The notes under the pieces: model-generated | What the model was told of the DNA's origin: nothing | Databases searched by the model: none | What the model saw: the letters and a program-made list of their open reading frames with translations, nothing else | Source: PSRI01 sp041484195 | GTDB taxonomy: Bacteria > Bacteroidota > Bacteroidia > Chitinophagales > Chitinophagaceae | Direction of reading: 5' to 3' | DNA: 64,000 bases | NCBI GenBank assembly: GCA_041484195.1 | Contig: JBGPHC010000010.1 | Coordinates: 62,001 to 126,000 of the forward strand | Made by a program: the position numbers and the translations under genes | Part shown: one piece after another, positions 35,273 to 43,992 of the stretch | How positions within the stretch are numbered: position 1 is the stretch's first letter | Layout of the letters: each line of letters starts with the position of its first letter

Positions 35273-36559
35273 ATGAAACCATACCTTCTGTTAAGAAATA
35301 ATATTCAATCGGGTCCTTATTCTGTGGAAGAATTGAATATGCTGGGCCTAAAGCCATTTGACCTGATATGGGTTGAAGGAAAGAGTTTTTCATGGAAATA
35401 CCCGACGGAGATAGATGAGTTGAGTTCCCTCGCGGCTTCCGTGGAGCAGGATATTTCCAATATCGCAAATAATATCAAAGAAAAAAAACTTTCCGCCGTC
35501 AATGAGTCCGTTTCACAGCTTTCAGGAATGGAAGCTGGCGAGGCGAAAATAGTTCCGTTTGCCGATTCCGGAACGGAGAAGAGTGTTGAACATCACAGTA
35601 TCGTGGCCTTCCCTCCAAAAATTGAGCATGTTGAAGCAAGAACCATCAAGAGCCCTACAGTGATCAAGGTGCAGATCAGGGACAAGGAAAATACTGAATA
35701 CTTACCCGCACAAGAACCAATTGCTTCCGGCCCAGCCAGTTTTCTCTCTCCTGAAAGACCGGCTGTTTTGGATCCGGGTAAGCAGGCCGTTGAACTTGAA
35801 ACCAAGTTTGCACAGCCAATGGATGAAATCAGGGAGAAATTTATCGAGTCAAGAGTCATCACTCCCCGGAAGCTGCGGGATAGGAATATTTTGGAAATAT
35901 TCGTCCTGATCCTGGGTGCAGCTTCATTGTTGGGAATTGGGTTCTTATTCGGGAATTCAGGAAAGGATCATGAGCAGGTTGTAGCTGACAATTCCAATAC
36001 GGCCACCAAAGACCTTTCACAGAAGGAATTATATGAAGCGCTTGCCCCGGAAAGAACACAGATCCCTGAAGAAACTCCACCTGCTGCCACAAAGCTTCAG
36101 GAGCCCGGTGCCATTCGTCCAATAAAGAAGGAAAAACCGAAAACCAATCCGAATATTGGTAAGGTTGTATCTGTTCCTGTTGCATCACAGGAGTCACAGC
36201 AGGCTGCGGCCCGACCTGCGGAAAAGGAAAAGCAGCCTGCGGATGATAAGAAAGATTATGCCCGGCAGCATGTGTATGATCTGGTAACAGTCAAGAATAG
36301 TGATTATAAAAGAAAATTTCTGGGCGGCATCACAGGATTAAAATTCACAGTCACCAACGGTACTGCCTATACCATCGATGAAGTGACTATTGAAGTGTCC
36401 TATATCAAGAACAACGGCGATGTTTACAAGACTGAAAAAGTTGTAGTTGGCAATCTCTGGCCGGGTGCCGTATATACTGCAGACGCGCCTTCAACCAGCA
36501 AGGGTGTAAAAGTCACATTCAAAATAAGCAGCATCAGGTCGAAAGACCTGGGGATCTGA
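35273..36559 (+). CDS. DUF4339 (GYF_2) domain membrane protein, copy 2
   Basis: A 428-residue paralogue of the upstream gene. The first 50 residues match copy 1 closely (YLLLRNNIQSGPYSVEELN, DLIWVE, FSWKYPTEI). A long variable linker, one membrane span near 210-230 (IFVLILGAASLLGIGFLFG), a second linker rich in Lys, Pro and Glu, and a C-terminal beta-rich domain (LGGITGLKFTVTNGTAYTIDEV, then VVGNLWPGAVYTADAP) follow. The C-terminal domain is absent from copy 1. I prefer ATG 35273 to the GTG at 35267. The terminator shared with infC follows. Confidence 0.82.
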   Translation: MKPYLLLRNNIQSGPYSVEELNMLGLKPFDLIWVEGKSFSWKYPTEIDELSSLAASVEQDISNIANNIKEKKLSAVNESVSQLSGMEAGEAKIVPFADSGTEKSVEHHSIVAFPPKIEHVEARTIKSPTVIKVQIRDKENTEYLPAQEPIASGPASFLSPERPAVLDPGKQAVELETKFAQPMDEIREKFIESRVITPRKLRDRNILEIFVLILGAASLLGIGFLFGNSGKDHEQVVADNSNTATKDLSQKELYEALAPERTQIPEETPPAATKLQEPGAIRPIKKEKPKTNPNIGKVVSVPVASQESQQAAARPAEKEKQPADDKKDYARQHVYDLVTVKNSDYKRKFLGGITGLKFTVTNGTAYTIDEVTIEVSYIKNNGDVYKTEKVVVGNLWPGAVYTADAPSTSKGVKVTFKISSIRSKDLGI

Positions 36560-36656
36560 AGATCTTAGAGGTATCATTTCACCTGAAACAACCCATTCAA
36601 TTCGGAAAGTGAAAGTTCTATCAGGAGTTTTTACAAGTACGGTATCACAAAAAATA

Positions 36657-36686
36657 AAGAGACGATAGCAAAAACTATCGTCTCTT
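36657..36686. terminator. Bidirectional terminator between copy 2 and infC
   Basis: AAGAGACGATAG (36657-36668) pairs perfectly with CTATCGTCTCTT (36675-36686) around a 6-base loop. It ends the DUF4339 transcript on the plus strand and the thrS-infC transcript on the minus strand. Confidence 0.9.
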
Positions 36687-36706
36687 CACATATTAGTAGA
36701 AACCAA

Positions 36707-37306
36707 TTATTCCTTTTCTTTTTCTTTTTTCTTTTTCTGGCTTTTTGGAGCGAACACCATCATCATTCGACGCCCCTCCAGTTTGGGCAATCCCTCGGGG
36801 ATTCCATAATCAGCCAGCCGCTCCGCAAATTTCAGCAGCAACAGTTCTCCTCTTTCTTTGAACATGATGGCACGGCCCTTGAATTGTACATAAGCTTTTA
36901 CCTTATTTCCGTCTTTCAGGAAATTCTCGGCATGCTTAGCCTTAAAATTGAAATCGTGATCATCGGTGTTAGGTGTAAACCGTATTTCCTTCACTTCAGA
37001 GATTTTGGCATTAGCCTTCATCTCTTTTTCCTTCTTTTTCTTTTCGTAAAGAAATTTATTGTAGTCGATCACCTTGCATACCGGAGGATCTGCATTGGGT
37101 GAAATCTCAACAAGATCGAGGCCTTGTTCGTGGGCTATTTTGAGAGCTTCAGAAGTAGAATATACACCTACTTCTACATTATCTCCAACCAACCTCACCT
37201 GTGGCACCCTGATCATGTGGTTGGTGCGGTGTTCCTGTTGTTGTTCTTTTCTAAAACGTGGATTGAAATTCCCTCTGGGAGGTCCCGGTCTCTGTGGAAA
37301 TGCCAT
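36707..37306 (-). CDS. infC: Translation initiation factor IF-3
   Basis: A 199-residue factor that binds the 30S subunit and checks start-codon pairing. The N-terminal domain begins near HMIRVPQVRLVGDN and contains DLVEISPNADPPVCKVIDYNKFLYE; the C-terminal domain follows (EIRFTPNTDDHDF, AYVQFKGRAIMFKERG). A basic tail of KKKKEKEKE ends it. ATG 37306 is chosen because a GGAG lies 8 bases before it; another ATG is at 37321. thrS is directly upstream in the same orientation, but rpmI and rplT, usually next, are missing. Confidence 0.95.
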   Translation of the reverse strand: MAFPQRPGPPRGNFNPRFRKEQQQEHRTNHMIRVPQVRLVGDNVEVGVYSTSEALKIAHEQGLDLVEISPNADPPVCKVIDYNKFLYEKKKKEKEMKANAKISEVKEIRFTPNTDDHDFNFKAKHAENFLKDGNKVKAYVQFKGRAIMFKERGELLLLKFAERLADYGIPEGLPKLEGRRMMMVFAPKSQKKKKEKEKE

Positions 37307-37314
37307 AAGTAGTT

Positions 37315-37336
37315 GCTCCATTCCCCAAAAAGGAGC
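37315..37336 (-). promoter_or_regulatory. Hairpin that could hide the infC ribosome-binding site
   Basis: On the minus strand GCTCC and GGAGC form a 5-bp stem around a 12-base loop. The GGAGC half sits 8 bases before the infC ATG at 37306, so pairing would block it. A second short hairpin (TCCCTT/AAGGGA, 37362-37377) directly follows the thrS stop codon. Confidence 0.4.
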
Positions 37337-37377
37337 ATTGATTGATTTTAATTAATAATTATCCCTTGAGGAAGGGA

Positions 37378-39312
37378 TTATTCCGAAGAACGATTCTTTA
37401 TTTCCGATTCCAGCCGGGCTATTAGTTGGTCTACGGACTGGGCTCCTGAATCGCCTTTGCCCTGAAGCCTGACGGATACCATATTTTCATTCATTTCTTT
37501 TTCTCCCACAACCAGCATATAAGGCACCCTGGCTAATTCCGTATCTCTTATCTTCTTCCCTATCTTTTCGCTCCTGTCGTCAATTTCAGCACGAATATCC
37601 GCATTTTTCAACGATTGTAAAATATTTTGTGCATAGGGTAGAAACTTGTCACTAATGGGTAAAATCTTGACCTGCAAAGGCGCGAGCCAGAGTGGGAATT
37701 TGCCTGCATAGTGCTCCAGCAGGAAGCCTATGAATCGTTCGTGTGTGCCCAGCGGCGCCCTGTGAATGATCAATGGAGTTTCAGGTGTATTTTCCTTATT
37801 GGTGAATTCCAGTTTGAAGCTTCTGCCCTGAGCAAAATCCACCTGGTTCGTTGCCAGGGTAAATTCCTTCCCAATCGTGCTCCATATCTGTACGTCAATT
37901 TTTGGACCATAAAAAGCCGCCTCATCGGGCACTTCAACATAAGGAATTCCTGTCCGGATCAGGACATCCCTTGCAAGGGCTTCCGTTTCATTCCATAATT
38001 CTGGTTCATCAATATATTTCTGACCCAATTTGGCGGGATCGTGCAGGGAAAGTCGCATGATATATTTATCAATGCCGAAGATCCTGAAATACTTCAGGTA
38101 CATTTCATTCACCGCTTTGAATTCGTCAAAAAACTGCTCTTTGGTACAGTAAATATGGGCATCGTTCATATGCAGACAACGCACACGCATCAGTCCGAAT
38201 AATTCGCCACTCTGCTCATAACGATAACAGGTGCCATATTCGGCAAGCCTGAAAGGCAAATCCTTGTAGCTTTTGGGTTCCGCAGCAAATATTTTATGGT
38301 GATGCGGGCAATTCATGGCTTTAAGATAATATTTGACTCCTTCCAATTCCATAGGAGGATACATACTATCCTTGTAGTAGGGCAAATGGCCACTCGTCAG
38401 ATACAATGCTTCTTTAGCGATATGTGGAGTGACCACGCGCTTATACCCTGCTCTCGCTTCCGTTTCTTTCGCCAATTTTTCAAGCTCCTCAATCACCACG
38501 GCTCCATTGGGCAACCATAAAGCCAGGCCTGGTCCAACATCATCATCAAAACTAAAAATGCCTAGTTCTTTACCCAATTTCCGGTGATCTCTTTTCTTCG
38601 CTTCCTCAACCATCGCCAGATATTCTTCCAATTCCTTTTGATTGGGGAAACTCACGCCATATATGCGAGTCAATTGCTTATTCCTCTCGTCACCTTTCCA
38701 GTAGGCGCCCGCAATATTGGTGAGTTTGATCGCCTTAATCAGGCCGGTACTGGGAATATGCGGCCCCCTGCAGAGATCTGTGAAATGGCCCTGGGTATAA
38801 AAAGTAATTTCACCATCCTTCAGACCCTGCAACAGGTCTAATTTATATTCATCACCCTTTTCTTCGAAATATTCAACAGCTTCGGCTTTGGGAATTTCCT
38901 GGCGCTTATAAGGATTATTCTGTTTGGCTAATTCCGCCATTTTCAGTTCCAGTTTCCGCAAATCCTCCTCCGTAATATGGCGACCACCCAGATCCATATC
39001 ATAATAAAATCCATTCTCCACTGGTGGCCCCACCCAAAATTTTACTCCCGGGAAAAGGGACTCAACGGCTTCTGCCATCAAGTGGGCCGACGAATGCCAA
39101 AAAGTGGATTTGCCTTCGCTATCAGCCCAAGTCAGAAGCTTGAGTGTGCTGTCCTGATAAATGGGCCGCATCGCGTCCCAAACCTGTCCATTTACTGAAG
39201 CAGCCAGGACCTTTCGCGCCAGCCCTTCACTGATGGACCTGACAATATCCATTGCTGTAGAACCAGTCTGATATTCTCTCACCGCCCCATCGGGAAATGT
39301 AATTTTGATCAT
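37378..39312 (-). CDS. thrS: Threonyl-tRNA synthetase
   Basis: A 644-residue class II enzyme that charges tRNA-Thr. Domains in order: N-terminal TGS (about 1-60, ITFPDGAVREY), the editing domain with HSSAHLMAEAVE (about 73) and CRGPHIP (about 180), the catalytic core (motif 1 near RVVTPHIAKEALY; motif 2 YRYEQSGELFGLMRVR; motif 3 APLGTHERFIGFLLEH), and a C-terminal anticodon-binding domain (LAPLQVKILPISD). Zinc ligands are in MNCPHHHKIF and later His residues. Length matches the family. It forms an operon with infC. Confidence 0.97.
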   Translation of the reverse strand: MIKITFPDGAVREYQTGSTAMDIVRSISEGLARKVLAASVNGQVWDAMRPIYQDSTLKLLTWADSEGKSTFWHSSAHLMAEAVESLFPGVKFWVGPPVENGFYYDMDLGGRHITEEDLRKLELKMAELAKQNNPYKRQEIPKAEAVEYFEEKGDEYKLDLLQGLKDGEITFYTQGHFTDLCRGPHIPSTGLIKAIKLTNIAGAYWKGDERNKQLTRIYGVSFPNQKELEEYLAMVEEAKKRDHRKLGKELGIFSFDDDVGPGLALWLPNGAVVIEELEKLAKETEARAGYKRVVTPHIAKEALYLTSGHLPYYKDSMYPPMELEGVKYYLKAMNCPHHHKIFAAEPKSYKDLPFRLAEYGTCYRYEQSGELFGLMRVRCLHMNDAHIYCTKEQFFDEFKAVNEMYLKYFRIFGIDKYIMRLSLHDPAKLGQKYIDEPELWNETEALARDVLIRTGIPYVEVPDEAAFYGPKIDVQIWSTIGKEFTLATNQVDFAQGRSFKLEFTNKENTPETPLIIHRAPLGTHERFIGFLLEHYAGKFPLWLAPLQVKILPISDKFLPYAQNILQSLKNADIRAEIDDRSEKIGKKIRDTELARVPYMLVVGEKEMNENMVSVRLQGKGDSGAQSVDQLIARLESEIKNRSSE

Positions 39313-39341
39313 AATATTATTTGTTCGCGATTTCCGGAGTG

Positions 39342-39349
39342 CAAATTTA
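39342..39349 (-). promoter_or_regulatory. Promoter -7 element of thrS
   Basis: Reads TAAATTTG on the minus strand, an exact TAnnTTTG match 30 bases before the thrS start. No TTTG is seen 20 bases upstream, so support is partial. Confidence 0.45.
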
Positions 39350-39405
39350 ACGAAGTATTGGCGTATAGCTTAATTTCATGTTCACGATTTGCTTCGTATT
39401 CGAAC

Positions 39406-39413
39406 TATTTTTG
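39406..39413 (+). promoter_or_regulatory. Promoter -7 element of the secreted protein gene at 39432
   Basis: TATTTTTG, an exact TAnnTTTG match 19 bases before the chosen ATG. The -33 element is not clear. Confidence 0.45.
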
Positions 39414-39431
39414 CAATTAATGGGATTCGAA

Positions 39432-40511
39432 ATGAAAAGAGTTTTATTGTTAGGCCTCTTATTCCATTTTTCAGGCGCATTTGCACAGGATTTGAGTGGA
39501 CAGTGGAGAGGCACATTCAATTCAGCAGGGAATATCGTGGCCGGAGAAGGTAACACTGAATATGTACTGGAACTGGAAGTAAAGGGCAATTCCATCACTG
39601 GGTATTCCTATACATATTTTGATTTCCCCGGCCGGCGATGCTATGTTTTATGCAGACTTGAAGGGAATTATGAACCCAGCAGCAAGTCCATGGTGGTGAC
39701 TGAAACTGAAAAAATAAAATCGAATACCCCACCCAATTTTGTGGACTGCCTGCAGACCCATATCCTCACGTTTTTCAAACAGGGAAATATTGAAAAGTTG
39801 GTGGGACGATGGCAACCCGCCCGTAAAATAGACAACTGCGGGACAGGCAGCACGGAATTGGAGCGCAAACTTCTCACCAGAATCGCGCCCCCAAAATCAA
39901 GTGCGCCGCTGGTTAATGCCAATCCCAAGCCCAAGAATCCTGCACCTGCTACCAAGTCCACCAAGCCTCCGGTCACCAGGAAATCAGGGGCACCCATTGC
40001 AAAAAATATCCGCCCGGTCCAAAAAGGAACTATTGTAAAGCCCAAGGTTGATGCTCCCAAAACTGTTCAGACAAGCCCCAAGCCGCTCAGCGTAGCAAAA
40101 GACAGTGTAAGGGTGCTCAGCCCGGAGCTTCCGAAAATGACGGAAAAGACCGTGATCAAAGGCTATGAAAACCGCAGCAAGCAATTGCTCAGGACAATTG
40201 AAGTTAGTCCGGAGGAGTTCAGGGTGGACCTATACGATAATGGAGAAATAGATGGAGACAGCATATCAGTATTTTTCAACGGGAAATTATTGGTATCTCA
40301 CCAACGGCTAAGCGACAAAGCGATCAGTTTGAAAGTCAGGATTGATCCAAGCCGAACTGATAATGACCTCGTGATGTACGCCGAAAACCTGGGCTCGATT
40401 CCACCCAATACTGCCCTGATGGTTGTTACAGTAGGCGATCAGCGATATGAAGTGAGGATCACCTCAACCGAACAGACCAGTGGCACCGTAAGATTTAAAC
40501 TCAAAGAATGA
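39432..40511 (+). CDS. Modular exported protein of unknown function
   Basis: A 359-residue protein: signal peptide (MKRVLLLGLLFHFSGAFAQ), an N-terminal beta-rich domain at about 20-140 (DLSGQWRGTFNSAGNIV, TYFDFPGRRCYVLCRLEG), a Pro/Lys/Thr-rich linker at about 155-245, and a C-terminal domain at about 255-359 (FRVDLYDNGEIDGDSISVFF, NTALMVVTVGDQRYEVRIT). The C-terminal domain looks like a repeated Bacteroidota envelope module often found in secreted proteins, but I cannot name it. The ATG at 39432 fits the signal peptide and promoter. Confidence 0.82.
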   Translation: MKRVLLLGLLFHFSGAFAQDLSGQWRGTFNSAGNIVAGEGNTEYVLELEVKGNSITGYSYTYFDFPGRRCYVLCRLEGNYEPSSKSMVVTETEKIKSNTPPNFVDCLQTHILTFFKQGNIEKLVGRWQPARKIDNCGTGSTELERKLLTRIAPPKSSAPLVNANPKPKNPAPATKSTKPPVTRKSGAPIAKNIRPVQKGTIVKPKVDAPKTVQTSPKPLSVAKDSVRVLSPELPKMTEKTVIKGYENRSKQLLRTIEVSPEEFRVDLYDNGEIDGDSISVFFNGKLLVSHQRLSDKAISLKVRIDPSRTDNDLVMYAENLGSIPPNTALMVVTVGDQRYEVRITSTEQTSGTVRFKLKE

Positions 40512-40908
40512 GGGGGAACTTGATTTCAAACCGGGAGTGAAGGAGAAAGTGAGGATTTTTCTGTCCATCGCCTGATTCAGGTACCAAAGCGACTGCTTCA
40601 GGAATTGCCCACCAGCATATTTATCACATGCCTGATTACTAACATTTTCTTCCAGTTAGATTAAGTGAGCGTGTTGCTTCTAAAAAGCCCGGTTAGAGGT
40701 GAATTTTATAAAGAATATCCAAGTATAATTTTGGGTTTAGGCACCAGGTTAGTATGAATATAGCCTTGTCATGATCAGGCCATCAACAGGTTTCTCGCCA
40801 CCGATAAAATGGACAAGGAATTTGAACTTTGAATTCTGTATACTACCCGACCAGAAAGGCGTTTTCTCCGCAACTGAAATTACGCGGGCTTCAACAACTT
40901 CAACTGTG
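40512..40908. other. Convergent gap, 397 bases
   Basis: Lies between the secreted protein gene (+) and the last gene of the polysaccharide locus (-). No clear terminator stem was found. An isolated TAATTTTG box on the plus strand at 40726-40733 leads only to a short frame that overlaps the glycosyltransferase gene. Confidence 0.45.
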
Positions 40909-41982
40909 TTAATTCCTCACGGATTCAATCAGGGATTCTTCAACTTCATTGATAACATGAAAGTGAGTTGTATAATCCTGACAATTAATAATTCCCTTCA
41001 TAAATTCCTCATGAGACATTTTATTTGAATAATAGGTAATCGCCTTTTTTCTTAGTGCCAGCACTTCTTCATTACTCATATTCAAAATCTGATGTATCTG
41101 CTCATCAAGTTCATCCAGCGAAGAAAATATGATCGCTTCTTCTCCATTCTTCAGGTTTGGAAACAACCACTCCGCATAGTTGGTTAAGGGAATTGTACCA
41201 ATTGCCATTGATTCAACCAAATTGTGGGATAATGGAATTACCAGCCCGGGAGGGCAGAGAAAAAAATCTGCAGAAGAAAGTAATTCCATCCAGTAAGCCT
41301 GGTTAATTCGAACCCCGTTATCAATCAAAACCACCGAATTAATGTAGTCTCCGGCCAATAACTCCGAAATTTCTCCGCTACTGTTAATTGATTTTACTCC
41401 GGGAATTGTTTTTAGATGTTCTATAATTTCGTACCTGGAAAGTTTTCCACATACTTCATTAATCAATTTATTTTGATAATCTCTATTACTGTTGCCGGAA
41501 AAAAGAATTCTTATGCTGCGCTTGGACTTTCTATATTTTTCAAGAGAATGATGCGCCTCATATTCACCATATAGTTGGGGATGCATGATATAGGGGCAAA
41601 GGAAATGACCAGTTCCTGATTCGACTTTTGGAGAAAAGTCATAGTGCACATGAATTTCCTTTAGGAAGCTACGGTGGGCATATTTCTTAGGCCTGTCAGT
41701 ACACAAATACAAATTCGCATTTGAAGAAGCCGGACCCCACAGTAGCCGGGTATTGGGATGCCATTTCAACATTTTCGCAATTGACAGGGCTTTCCTTCCC
41801 GGAGCAGTTCGTATATATACAGGGAGGCCGGCCATTTGAAAATTTATCAATAACATTCTCAACGTTCTGCTCACAATTGGTTTGCGCACATCCAAAAGGA
41901 CTCCATGAGAATTCCCTTTCTTAATATGAAAGGTGGAATATTTAAGGAGACAAATCAACGATTGCAATAAAGATCCAATCAT
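40909..41982 (-). CDS. Putative glycosyltransferase (exostosin-like), end of polysaccharide locus
   Basis: A 357-residue protein without a signal peptide. Its C-terminal half has the donor-binding pattern of GT-B enzymes: FFLCPPGLVIPLSHNLVESMAIGTIPLTN, with a Glu-x7-Glu-like spacing less perfect than in GT4, closer to exostosin-like proteins. The N-terminus is unusual, with no clear GT-B glycine loop. It is 71 bases downstream of the dehydratase gene and is the last gene of the run. The sugar and acceptor are unknown. Confidence 0.65.
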   Translation of the reverse strand: MIGSLLQSLICLLKYSTFHIKKGNSHGVLLDVRKPIVSRTLRMLLINFQMAGLPVYIRTAPGRKALSIAKMLKWHPNTRLLWGPASSNANLYLCTDRPKKYAHRSFLKEIHVHYDFSPKVESGTGHFLCPYIMHPQLYGEYEAHHSLEKYRKSKRSIRILFSGNSNRDYQNKLINEVCGKLSRYEIIEHLKTIPGVKSINSSGEISELLAGDYINSVVLIDNGVRINQAYWMELLSSADFFLCPPGLVIPLSHNLVESMAIGTIPLTNYAEWLFPNLKNGEEAIIFSSLDELDEQIHQILNMSNEEVLALRKKAITYYSNKMSHEEFMKGIINCQDYTTHFHVINEVEESLIESVRN

Positions 41983-42053
41983 GCGAGTTCTATTGCGTGT
42001 TCCTGAAGTTTAAACAATGTAGGAATTGTCTCATGTGCTGGCTAAAACACTGA

Positions 42054-43943
42054 TCACCGCGGGTGCTCATGATCGAGAATTAAGTTGTTACTCTGCTCAA
42101 TGTATTCAGGAATGATGGAACGAATAATCCGCTTAACCAGGGCATGGTGATGGTGACTTGCGAGGTCGATTAGTCTATCGACCTGGTAGTTGAATTTGGC
42201 CGGGTCTATCTCGCTGCGCTTCGCAAGCATAATTGTGGGATGATAGGTAGGAAGAAATGTTTCAGATTCTTTAAATAATTCTTCGTACATTTTTTCGCCA
42301 GGGCGGAGACCCGTAAATTCAATGGGAATTTCATTTTCGCCGGTGTACCCCGCAAGTTGAATCATCTTCTTTGCCATATCCAATATCCTGATCGGCTTCC
42401 CCATATTAAAAACAAAAATTTCACCCCCTTTCCCCATAACACATGCTTCCAAAACCAGCCGGCTGGCTTCCGGAATTGTCATGAAATAACGCGTAATATC
42501 AGGATGGGTTATGGTTACGGGTCCTCCCCTCAATATCTGATTTTTGAATATCGGGACCACGGAGCCAATGGACCCCAATACATTTCCAAAACGGGTTGTA
42601 ATAAATTGGGTATCCTTCTGTTGTTCGGAAAGTGATTGTACATACATCTCTGCAATCCGCTTTGTAACTCCCATAATATTGGTGGGATTGACAGCCTTAT
42701 CAGTGGAGATATAAATGAATTTCTTAACTCTTGAATTTATGGAAACATCAGCCAAAATACGGGTGCCCAAAACATTTGTAAGGATTGCTTCCGTTGAAAA
42801 ATACTCCAGCATGGGGACATGCTTGTAGGCGGCTGCGTGAAAAACATAATCCGGCTTGTACCGCGTAAAAATATCTTCCACTCTCCTTTTGTCTCTAATC
42901 GACGCCAGTTCTAAGCATAGGTCAACACTGTCATTAAGGTCCTGCAATTCCATTTGTAAACTATGGAGTCCCGATTCCGACTGATCCACTAAGACCAACC
43001 GCTCAATTTTATGCTTGATTACCTGGCGGCAAATTTCACTGCCAATGGATCCCGCGCCACCTGATACCAATACAACGGAATTGTCAAAACACGCTTTTGA
43101 CTGTATATTATCAAACTGAATTTCGTCCCTCTCCAACAATGATTCAATGGTTAATTCCCGAAGCTGATTGACACGGAAAATACCGTTCTTCCATGCTTCC
43201 GGTGGAGGCAGCGTAGTTATTTTAATGTTCCTGGCATTGCAAAAGTCAGAAAATATGATCTTCTTGTCAGGATCCAAATTCCGGTCGGCTATAATTATTT
43301 CGTGTATGATTTTCTCTACCAATAGCTTTTCCAAGCCTTTATTAGAGTCGTATATTTTGAGTCCATCCAGCGTCTTGCCTATTAAATTGACGTCCCTCTC
43401 GATAAATCCAACTACTTTCATTTTGTTATATTCCTCGAGCTCAATTATATTTTTTGTGGTAATTCCAAGTGACCCCGCTCCGAAAATCAGGATATTTCGA
43501 TAGTTTCTCTCAGCGGGCATTTGGCTCCTCCTGTATATTTCTTTTACCATGAGCCGGAATGCGATGAGGAAAGTGCATCTAATGCAAAAATTGGTAATCA
43601 CCAATTCGAAAGTCATTACGCGAAGAAATCTTGTGTGCCCCCATAGAAAAAGCAGGATGAACCATACGGTGGTCATACACAATGAAAAATAAATGACACG
43701 CTGGATATCCTTGATTTCTGAATAGCGGATAATTCCACAATAGGTCTTAAAATAAACAGTAAACACTAAGGCTATGGAAGTATTTATCAGGAATGCGCCA
43801 TTGTATGCAAACAGGCTGTGCATGCTGAGGTGCATATGCTGAAAAATGTATACAGATAATAGAAATGCAACACAAATAAGTATTTGTTCTATGCAGAAAA
43901 TTATCCACCGTGGGGTCAGACTCTTAAACAGTCTTACCGACAT
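42054..43943 (-). CDS. Membrane NDP-sugar 4,6-dehydratase (CapD/WbpM/PglF family)
   Basis: A 629-residue inner membrane protein. Four N-terminal spans (about 12-130), a first Rossmann-like region (ILIFGAGSLG, about 151), then the catalytic domain with NAD motif SGGAGSIG (294-301), STDKAVNPTN (413-422, where Asp-Lys replaces the usual Tyr-x3-Lys) and KR at 428-429. It converts UDP-GlcNAc to the 4-keto-6-deoxy sugar. The product should be used by the aminotransferase two genes upstream. Length and domains match WbpM-type long enzymes. Confidence 0.95.
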   Translation of the reverse strand: MSVRLFKSLTPRWIIFCIEQILICVAFLLSVYIFQHMHLSMHSLFAYNGAFLINTSIALVFTVYFKTYCGIIRYSEIKDIQRVIYFSLCMTTVWFILLFLWGHTRFLRVMTFELVITNFCIRCTFLIAFRLMVKEIYRRSQMPAERNYRNILIFGAGSLGITTKNIIELEEYNKMKVVGFIERDVNLIGKTLDGLKIYDSNKGLEKLLVEKIIHEIIIADRNLDPDKKIIFSDFCNARNIKITTLPPPEAWKNGIFRVNQLRELTIESLLERDEIQFDNIQSKACFDNSVVLVSGGAGSIGSEICRQVIKHKIERLVLVDQSESGLHSLQMELQDLNDSVDLCLELASIRDKRRVEDIFTRYKPDYVFHAAAYKHVPMLEYFSTEAILTNVLGTRILADVSINSRVKKFIYISTDKAVNPTNIMGVTKRIAEMYVQSLSEQQKDTQFITTRFGNVLGSIGSVVPIFKNQILRGGPVTITHPDITRYFMTIPEASRLVLEACVMGKGGEIFVFNMGKPIRILDMAKKMIQLAGYTGENEIPIEFTGLRPGEKMYEELFKESETFLPTYHPTIMLAKRSEIDPAKFNYQVDRLIDLASHHHHALVKRIIRSIIPEYIEQSNNLILDHEHPR

Positions 43944-43992
43944 ACATACAATTTAAAAAGAGAGTTCATATCAATAATCATGAATTGGCAGG

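Noticed and set aside
40771..41028. 85-codon ATG frame on the plus strand with a TAnnTTTG box 38 bases upstream
   Set aside because: It overlaps the end of the glycosyltransferase gene by 120 bases on the opposite strand, the -33 box is missing, and the peptide has no domain pattern. Chance is more likely.
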